Of a stretch of DNA of 64,000 nt, positions 57,349 through 64,000 are shown piece by piece. Position numbers and translations under genes: made by a program. Below the pieces are notes generated by a model that was not told where the DNA came from, ran no database searches, and was given only the letters and a program-made list of their open reading frames with translations. This DNA comes from Tetragonia tetragonoides (taxonomy: Eukaryota > Streptophyta > Magnoliopsida > Caryophyllales > Aizoaceae). Every line of letters begins with the position of its first letter. The first letter of the stretch is position 1. The DNA lies in contig CM076147.1 of assembly GCA_038025085.1 (NCBI GenBank), positions 40,980,766-41,044,765 on the forward strand, in the 5' to 3' direction.

Positions 57349-60300
57349 AAAAAACTAGATGAGTGTATTGCATCAGATAGTCATAAAAGCCTTCTTTAAG
57401 GCCATTTATGCACATCTTAGAGCAGTTGACAAATGTTACCAAATATGATTTTGAGAATTCAATTTGTTAGAAAGAAGAGTAACTTTGTCATTAAAAAGAA
57501 TTACTGTTTACTGGGTCCGCACCACATCAAGATCCTCATCAGAATGACCCTAATTCAGTAAATGAACTATGACCTCCATGTCAGACATAGAAACTCATGA
57601 TTGTCAACAACCTATTATTGTCCTATATATGAGACTAACCTTTACAAATGCAGCCCATTTCTCAACATATAAGCCTCGTTCATATCCTCCAAGAGCTGCA
57701 ATAAAATAAACAGTACATCAAAATATAAAGATTTTTTTGTTGAAAACTACCTTCGTTTTTGTACTTTTTGTGGAAAACTACCTTAGTTTATAAAATTTGT
57801 GGGGAACTACCTTGTTTTCAATTTATTTTGTCAAAGACTACCAGTTGACAGAATTTCGTGTAACGGGGTTAGCTTTGCTAGTAAAAGACCTTATTGCCCC
57901 TCACTTAAGTATGTTGACTGAACTCAAATTTATTTCCCTCTCTTTGACCCTATTCTCTCTAAACTTTTCCCCCCTTTTTTTCCTTATCTCACTTTCTCTC
58001 TCCTCTTAGCTGCTCTCTTTGTCTCTGCTATCTCTCAAATTTTTGAAGCTTGCAGTCAATTGCAATTGAGCTAATCTGAACGTTTTAACAACATTCTGGT
58101 AACAAACATCCGCTACCAAATATAGCAGTAGAGGGGAGGCAGCTATCTCAATCCATTTAGAAGTTGAAATCTTAGATTTTGGAGCAGGTTGAATATTAAC
58201 ACAAAAGAAACAGTGGAAGATGCCTATTGTTGGTCGTAAATGATTAGTGGTGAACTTTTTGCTTTGCCTCTCTGGTCTGCAGTTTGCGATGTGTGGGCAT
58301 TGACGGTGTTGAGGAGTTCCAAGAGTTGGACATGATTCCTAACCAAATATGTAAATTATGGCACAAATTAACCAAGTTATGGGATTAATTTCACTTATTC
58401 TAAGTCAATTTACAAAATAAAAAGCAATTGAAGAAAACCCCAAAATTCGGGTACCATAAACCCTAGAAATTAGGGAAACAATAAATTGATGAAAAGAGAA
58501 TATTTTTCCTTGGGTGATTCAACCACTACCATGACAAGTAGAAATAGTAAGTGATGAGAGAGCAGAGAGGAAGAGGTCAGATAGAAAGAGATGAAAGATC
58601 AACAGCAGAAAATCGAGAGAGAGCCGAGAGAAAGAGAGCAGTTAAGAGGAGAGAGAGAGACTGAGATAAGAAAAAAAAGGGGGGGAAGTTAGAGAGAATA
58701 TGGTCAAATAGAGGGAAATGAATTTGAGTTCGGACAACCTATTTAAGTGAGGGACAATAAGGTCTTTTACTAGCAAAGTTAACCCGTTACACGAAATTCT
58801 GTCAATTGGTAGTCTTTGACAAAAAAATTTGAAAACAAGGTAGTTCCACACAAATTTTACAAACTAAGATAGTTTCCCACAAAAAATACAAAAACGAAGT
58901 TAGTTTTCAACAAAAAATCCAAATATAAATAGTCAAAAAGAGGTAATATCAGGAGAAAAAAAATGAAGATAGGGGTCAAGAGATGTTCTACATGAAAGAA
59001 GAAAATGGAGACACAAAACAATTCAGCAACAATTTTCTTCTGAGATGCTGCTTAGTGAATTGTGACAATCCGAGAGGTTGTAGGATTCCAAAACAGTCAA
59101 GTATTTACCAATTGTTGATAACTCCATGTTATGATACAAATGCTTCAATTAATACATCGGGTTAATCGAATTTTATAGAACTGCATAAGTACACTCCTCC
59201 CATGTTAATTTCTTGTAAAAGATTCAACAACTACCTTCGTTTAGCTTCCTCTATCTAGATGGAATTTCATAGCACAGTCTAGTTGTAAAATAAGCACGTT
59301 ATTCCAATCATCTACTCATATTTCAGAGAGATCTCACACGCTTTTTCCTTAATCTTCACCTTTATATGAAAACAGAAATAAACATACCTTAACTAACACA
59401 ATTTTTTACACATATTCAAGTAACTTATTAGCATACATCAACTCAAATCCAGTGATCCTACAAATTTGGTCCCCCTCCATTGAAAATGTAAAGAGAATAA
59501 CTAGAACTACCAAATGCTTTTCAAATTCTTATCTATTACTTTCATAACGCACAGAATACATTTGTTTGAATAAAGATAGCAAAGAAACACATAAGATTAA
59601 GATTATACCAGTCACTGCAGAAGAAAGATCCTCTTCACACTTCGCAACAGCATTACCACGCCCATCATAGGCAAGCCTTTTACTCTTGATCATAAGAGGA
59701 TAACCAAAACGCTTCCCAGCTTCCCTAGCACTTTCAAGATCGTCTATCTGCATAGAGCATTTTGGATCAAAATGACCCCATAGAAAGCAAAACAAGTTAA
59801 ATGCTTTAAGGCAACACCAAAAGTCATTAGGGAAATAACTACAAAGTACATAGCTCCATTACATTCCTATAAAGACAGAGCTACTAACCTGCATAAACTC
59901 AGGCAAAGGAATCCCATGTCGAGAGAAGTGTACTTTCTGTAGATATTTATCCTGCATTATCCGTAGCCTAGACATATAAGTTCCAGCACATCAATCAAAA
60001 AGCTTGAGTAGAAGAATTAATAGTATCATCGCGAGATACGATCATATCTTCCTATTATTGCACAGCCTTTCACAAACATGGAGAAAAGCAGGAAATTGCA
60101 TAACCTTTATGTTTGACACCTGAATTTTCCTGACTCAATCGTCAAGTACCAACTTCATGAATGCTCCATGTTTATCACATATGTTTTTTTTTTTTTTGAT
60201 AAGAAAAAGAATTTTATTAAGAGATATAGGGAGAATACACCAGTAGTAACGTCCTCAATGAAGGACCATAGCCAAACCAAGGGCCAATCCTATGAGAATA

Positions 60301-63300
60301 AATCTATACATTCAATGTTTATTCAGAAAACCTGCCCTTAACCCGCGCCCGTTATAATTTATGCTAGACTTTAAGCGCTCAAGCTCTCTCATACCCTTCT
60401 TTTTCCTAGACGTAATCTGATTACCTAGTGCCACCTCCTTACCCATACGATCAACAAATGAAATACCCAATGCCTCGACAAGTGCATTTCCTCGCGCATC
60501 CGCCTCCTCACTACCAAGCGTATAACCTGGCAATGAAGGGGTCGGAAGGAGGCCATCCTCACCGTCAACAGCTACATCTTGTTGCAGAAAGTCGGGCTGC
60601 TGCAAGGGCTGTTGTACAGTCTGCTGGGGAGACACAAAGCGACCCCCTGAGGTTCCCATCATGGCCAGCCCTTGGCTCAAAGAGAAGTCCACCTCCTTCT
60701 CAGTAAAAAGAGCAACATCCCCCAAATCCACAGTAGGAGTCTCGGAGACATGAGAAGCCCAGTCCTCGCTCAAATTGTCCCTCCTAAGGTCATCTAACAA
60801 CAAACCAGTTCCCCCAGCACTAAAATCATCTGCAAAATAAGAACTATCATCCTCCTCTGAACTGGAACCTACTCCAAAAGAAAGCCCATGTTCAACACCC
60901 TTGCTTGAACAGGCCTTATCCGTGCCCATATTCAAACAAGTGTTCCCAGATCTGCACTCTTCCCTTCTCAACTGGAGGGGAAGTACCTTCCTGCACGTGA
61001 GATTGCTTCCCACCCTTGTGACCAATTAAGCCACCACAGGAAGTGTTCTCCAGTCCTTGTTGCGAAGCATCCCCAGACGTAGGTGAAACCACCTCTAACG
61101 GGCCAGAACCAACGGGACTAGTACCTTCAGGTTGTTGATTACTTCCTAAGGTTAACCCAAGCTTTAACCCCTCCACAGGGTTATGAGTATTAGCCACAGC
61201 ATTCACCAATATAGGGGAGAGTAACTTACCCAAATCCAAAACAATGTTAATAGTTGATCCCGAGTTACAGCGTTGGAAACTAGCCAAATCATCACCCGAA
61301 CTAACCTTAATGGGTATGACCCTAGGCGAGTCATCAGACATCTCGTGAATCTTTCCACGCGCTTCACGCGCCAAACAAGAAGTTTCACGCGCTTCACGCG
61401 CCTCACGCGCCATTCCAGAGGCTTCACGCGCCTCACGTGCCACTCCAGAAGCTGCACGCGCCCCACGCGTCTCACCATGTGTATCACGCACCTCACACGC
61501 CCTACTGCGCACAGCACTCGCGTCACGCGCCTCACCACTATTCACTAACCACCCCGATCGCCGACCACCAAGTTCTTCAGTCCACGGTCTTCCACACTCG
61601 GTGCACGTCCGACGGCCCTCATCCGCTGCGTCGCTATGCCTAGGTCTAGGTGAGTCCTTACCACCCAACTGCAAAGCACCAGTCGTCGGGGGCCTATCCA
61701 CCACCGCACGCATCGCCGCCTTAAAGTCCGACCAGCGATCATCCTTCGCGACGCCAGGAACGAAAATGACCGACGATCTTCCCCTAGAACGTAGACCCAA
61801 CTCGAGAAACCGCCCCCTAGCATTAGATCGAACCCTAACCCAGCCGAGAAGTCTACCAAACCTTCTCTTCTTCTCCGATCTACTCAGCCGAGCGAAAGTG
61901 GACTCCAATAACTCGCAAACCCATCGTGCCATTGTTACCGGCAGCACGACCCGACGAGACTGCTTGCGGCTCTTCTCCAAAACCTGAACAAAGCCCCCAT
62001 CTCGAATACCCTCATAGGAGAAATCGAAAGATTTCCCTTGAACCCGGAGAGTCTGTCCAGTGGGTATCATGATTAATGAAAGAGAGAGGAAGGGTTAGAT
62101 GATGGAGGAGAAAGGAGCAGAGAGAAGGAGAGAGAGGGGGAGAAATTGAGAGAGAGAGCCATCGCATAGAGAGAGAAGTCCATGATAGGTATTGTTTATG
62201 GAGCAATATTATGATAACATATATTTATATAGGCACCATATATTCTGAATGTGAGTTCTATACCTGAATTATCCTAATAGTAGAGGCTTTAGGTTGGCAA
62301 TCAACTCCTTGTCGCTCCAGCTTATCAAGTGTGTCGACATCAACATGCTCAATCTCCACAGTCAAAACTCCACATCTAACTAACAAAAGAGATTTCGTTG
62401 GAATCATAGAAAGAAACAAACTTGGAAAAGGAAAAACTGACATTTCCATTGGAATAAACAGTCTTACAGTAGTACAGTAATCCAACCTCTTTGTGAATTC
62501 CTCGACAGTGGCACTGTCATCAAAGCTCCCAACCATATGATGATGTGACAAAGAACTAGCCGGACAGTTCTCTGATGGATCCAAAATCACTACTTTGATT
62601 GCCATTTCTGATGCAGCTTGGCATAACATACGCCCTAATTGCCCACCTCCCAAAACACCCACAATTTTTTCGGACACACCATGAACAGGCAAGTCTTCAT
62701 TCCTGAACAGAACAAAGCAACCAGGCAAAGTCCCCTTAAAAATTGCACTTCCATTCTACATCATAGTATACAGCTATACATGTTTCCAGCATCAAGTTTG
62801 AACACTTAAATATCTAGAACTCCAACTTAAATGCCATCCCAACTAATTCCTAAATTAATCAACCCCTAATCTCCCCACTTATTTATCATCAAAAAAACTA
62901 AAGTTACAATCTTTTGGGGATGAATAGTCAGAAACAAACAAAGTTACAAGATTACCCATATCAATTTACAAGCAAACAAGCAATGGGATACCCATCAATA
63001 AACTAAAAGATAAATAAATAAACAGCAATTGATAATTCACAAATAGTAATTGATGTCCCAAAAATAACACCCAATATAAAAGTTGAAAGAAATATACTTG
63101 ATAGAAGTTTCAGTTGAAGCTTTACAAGTGAATGAAGAGGACCCAACATGTTTATTTGCCTTAAAAGACAAAGAAGAGGATGAAGAAGCAAAGTTAAGGT
63201 CCATAGAAAACCCTAAGGATGTGGGTGTTGTAGAGGAGAGAGAAAGAGCAGTTAGTGTGGTATGACTGATGCTGCTGGGCAATGAGCAGAGAGAACCTGC

Positions 63301-63321
63301 CTGTACTTGTTGAAGAAGCAT
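53466..63321 (-). CDS. PUR6: Phosphoribosylaminoimidazole carboxylase (PurK-PurE fusion), plastid
   Basis: Sixteen exons: 63098-63321, 62487-62702, 62264-62375, 59889-59951, 59609-59747, 57640-57695, 56970-57043, 56731-56878, 56442-56615, 56165-56252, 55953-56069, 55563-55666, 55345-55462, 55170-55264, 53666-53772 and 53466-53559. They give 642 residues, as in Arabidopsis. Residues 1-75 are a Ser-rich transit peptide. The PurK ATP-grasp part has [11 protein letters not shown] (~90-100), [34 protein letters not shown] and [14 protein letters not shown]. The PurE part has GSDSDLPVM (~482-490), SAHRTPEMM (~510) and [11 protein letters not shown] (~535-545). The enzyme makes CAIR from AIR and bicarbonate in plastid purine synthesis. 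Exon 2 has a weak GTTGGA donor. Despite five insertions in introns 3, 5, 6 and 14, all coding parts are intact. Confidence 0.95.
53940..54031 (+). repeat. GGGACATAGGCGCTG minisatellite in PUR6 intron 14
   Basis: About six imperfect copies of CGCTGGGACATA (G). Close in motif to the GGGACATGG tract at 39241-39362 and, like it, adjacent to satellite monomers. Confidence 0.75.
54062..54849 (+). repeat. Diverged satellite patch in PUR6 intron 14, ~2.5 monomers
   Basis: GGGACCC(C)GATAAC-type landmarks at ~54157, ~54469 and ~54772 (spacing ~312 and ~303 bp), with GGGCCTCCCATGTCCC, ATGGTGCAAAAATAACAAC and TTTTCGGCTTCCCG. This is the same family and orientation as the array at 33301-39235. All three resemble monomer type 1 (CCCGATAAC). 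Types 2 and 3 and the ~940-bp order are absent. Confidence 0.85.
57175..57347 (+). mobile_element. Short LINE 3' end in PUR6 intron 6, antisense to the gene
   Basis: A ~140-bp stretch (TAGGGATTACTCTATAACTG ... CTGTACATTTAAAATCATAT) ends in TTTTTTCTTTATC and 30 A (57317-57346). This is the typical 3' end of a plant LINE. No target duplication was identified. Confidence 0.5.
57730..58921. mobile_element. Long-TIR Mutator-like (foldback) element in PUR6 intron 5
   Basis: A 1192-bp element flanked by exact AAATATAAA (57721-57729 and 58922-58930). The inverted ends are ~310 bp long (57730-58040 against 58605-58921), with four subterminal AAACTACCTT words in each. Both arms read the same ~70-residue frame in opposite directions, a consequence of the inversion. 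The middle (58045-58600) has no transposase. A 9-bp duplication and long inverted ends point to a non-autonomous MULE. Confidence 0.88.
60184..62180 (-). mobile_element. LINE ORF1-only element in PUR6 intron 3, same strand as gene
   Basis: Read on the minus strand: a leader with GA-rich repeats (~62070-62180), a long ORF1-type frame (see separate entry), ~110 bp of 3' UTR ending CTTTTTCTTATC, and a 14-base poly(A) tail (T run at 60184-60197). No endonuclease or reverse transcriptase is present between ORF1 and tail. The flanks share only a weak ATCACATATG/ATAACATATA resemblance, so the outer limit at the 5' side is uncertain. Confidence 0.7.
60312..62070 (-). pseudogene. LINE ORF1-like protein gene with a frame break
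   Basis: The start at 62070 ([20 protein letters not shown]) opens 384 codons to a stop at 60916. A second frame, overlapping from 61025 down to 60312, continues for 237 codons, so one indel between ~60916 and 61025 breaks a protein of roughly 580 residues. The first ~130 residues ([17 protein letters not shown] ... RWVCELLE ... [11 protein letters not shown]) match the N-terminal module of plant LINE ORF1 (DUF4283-like). The middle has short CxxC and a HA(R/S)-repeat-rich segment (tandem GCGTGA words, 61360-61540). The end, [14 protein letters not shown], resembles the border before a LINE endonuclease. It is broken, so probably not active. Confidence 0.65.
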
Positions 63322-63589
63322 TGGAGAAACTCTCAGTTGTTGTTGATGTCTGTTTCTCTTTCTCTTTCTCTCTCTAGTTTTCAGTGTTGTTTGAGTTGTT
63401 GATAGCCGTAGGTCTTTTGTTTCAGGTTCTGATTCTTAATCGGTCTTTGAACGCAACTCATTAAGCGCGCCCTAATACGGGCCGGTCCGCTCAAAAGCGG
63501 GTCTCGGGTCAAACAATTATTTTTTTCTTTTATTTTTTTTTGTTAAACCTAACTTTTTCGCAATTGCTACCCTAATTGCTAAATCAATA
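63322..63589. other. PUR6 promoter region
   Basis: A CT-rich tract (TTTCTCTTTCTCTTTCTCTC) lies at 63354-63376 just upstream of the start codon, probably in the leader. No clear TATA box was chosen. Confidence 0.45.
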
Positions 63590-63741
63590 CTCTATCCGTC
63601 CCAATCAAATTATACACTCCTTAAATTTTGACGGACAATCACTATATGAATCACAATTTATGGATAAGAGACAACTAAAATACGATAGATGAAATGATAT
63701 ATAAATACGAGAGCATTATTTGCAACCAACTTAATACAGAG
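63590..63741. mobile_element. Stowaway-like MITE upstream of PUR6
   Basis: A 152-bp element starting CTCTATCCGTCCCAATCAAA and ending ACAGAG, with TA at 63588-63589 and 63742-63743. The CCGTCCC core at the left end is the Stowaway hallmark. The right end is eroded. About 270 bp from the PUR6 start, so it may be in the promoter. Confidence 0.6.
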
Positions 63742-64000
63742 TAGTTTGGATTTTTCAACATAAATTCTGTAGTTGGAACTATATATGAATGATGAATAAG
63801 CAAGAATTTGAATTACTTGGCCCAAACCTACGACCTCTTCTAGTATTTTAGTTTTAATTATGGTGAGTGTTTTATTAGCTGAATTATAAATTATAATGAG
63901 TTTAGTTAAAAGAGAACGTGCCTATATGGCTATATGACATATCTAAGACGACAGTGTCATATGTAATCCCAAATTTTTGGGTGCTTAGAGTTGTATTTAA
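63742..64000. other. Intergenic end of window
   Basis: AT-rich, no feature recognised. Confidence 0.4.

Noticed and set aside
57797..58851. Paired ~70-residue frames on opposite strands
   Set aside because: They are the two arms of an inverted repeat, not genes.

Overview
The window is nuclear DNA of a flowering plant. Genes are split by GT-AG introns of plant size, the proteins are plant families with plastid transit peptides, and the space between genes is filled with plant MITEs, tRNA-derived SINEs, LINE pieces and long TA microsatellites. Seven complete or near-complete protein-coding genes read as eudicot. The CTTGTGTGGACT / CTTGTTTAAGACGGTCT type MITE ends remind me of Caryophyllales, but that is a weak inference and no species can be named. 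There is no prokaryotic, organellar or viral gene block and no CRISPR array.

Layout. 1-8.0 kb is intergenic and transposon-rich: a SINE, a Mutator-like TIR element with exact target duplication, a 67-bp miniature TIR element, two Stowaway-like MITEs, a hAT-like MITE, and scattered exons of a decayed minus-strand gene. 8.6-10.1 kb is an intronless F-box gene (+). 10.4-13.3 kb holds a MITE, a second SINE, a second copy of the Mutator-like element and a ~590-bp tandem duplication ending in a long TA tract. 14.0-23.1 kb is an 11-exon ARF-GAP gene (AGD5/NEVERSHED type, +). 24.7-26.2 kb is a two-exon DUF4408/DUF761 membrane protein gene (+). 27.9-32.6 kb is the 11-exon gene for thylakoid CcdA (-). 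33.3-39.2 kb is a GC-rich tandem array of 19 monomers of ~313 bp in a regular trimeric higher-order pattern. 40.3-40.8 kb is a small two-exon gene of unknown function (-). 42.4-49.7 kb is a compact VAL-type zinc finger plus B3 repressor-like gene (-). 53.5-63.3 kb is the 16-exon purine gene for AIR carboxylase (PurK-PurE fusion, -). Its introns carry a diverged patch of the same satellite, a 1.2-kb long-TIR Mutator-like element, a LINE 3' end and a LINE ORF1-only element.

I rebuilt the exon chains of AGD5, CCDA, the B3 gene, PUR6, DUF4408 and the small gene by hand from splice sites and reading phase. All close in frame: 482, 342, 238, 642, 316 and 83 residues. The genes are not a functional cluster. 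CCDA (thiol reduction across the thylakoid membrane for cytochrome assembly) and PUR6 (plastid purine synthesis) are both plastid-targeted, but this looks like chance neighbourhood.

No clearly new biochemical system is visible. The most unusual structures are the trimeric satellite array that begins close to the CCDA start codon and has a relative inside PUR6, the shortened VAL-like regulator, the ORF1-only LINE, and a near-empty poly(A) retro-insertion flanked by a 13-bp target duplication.
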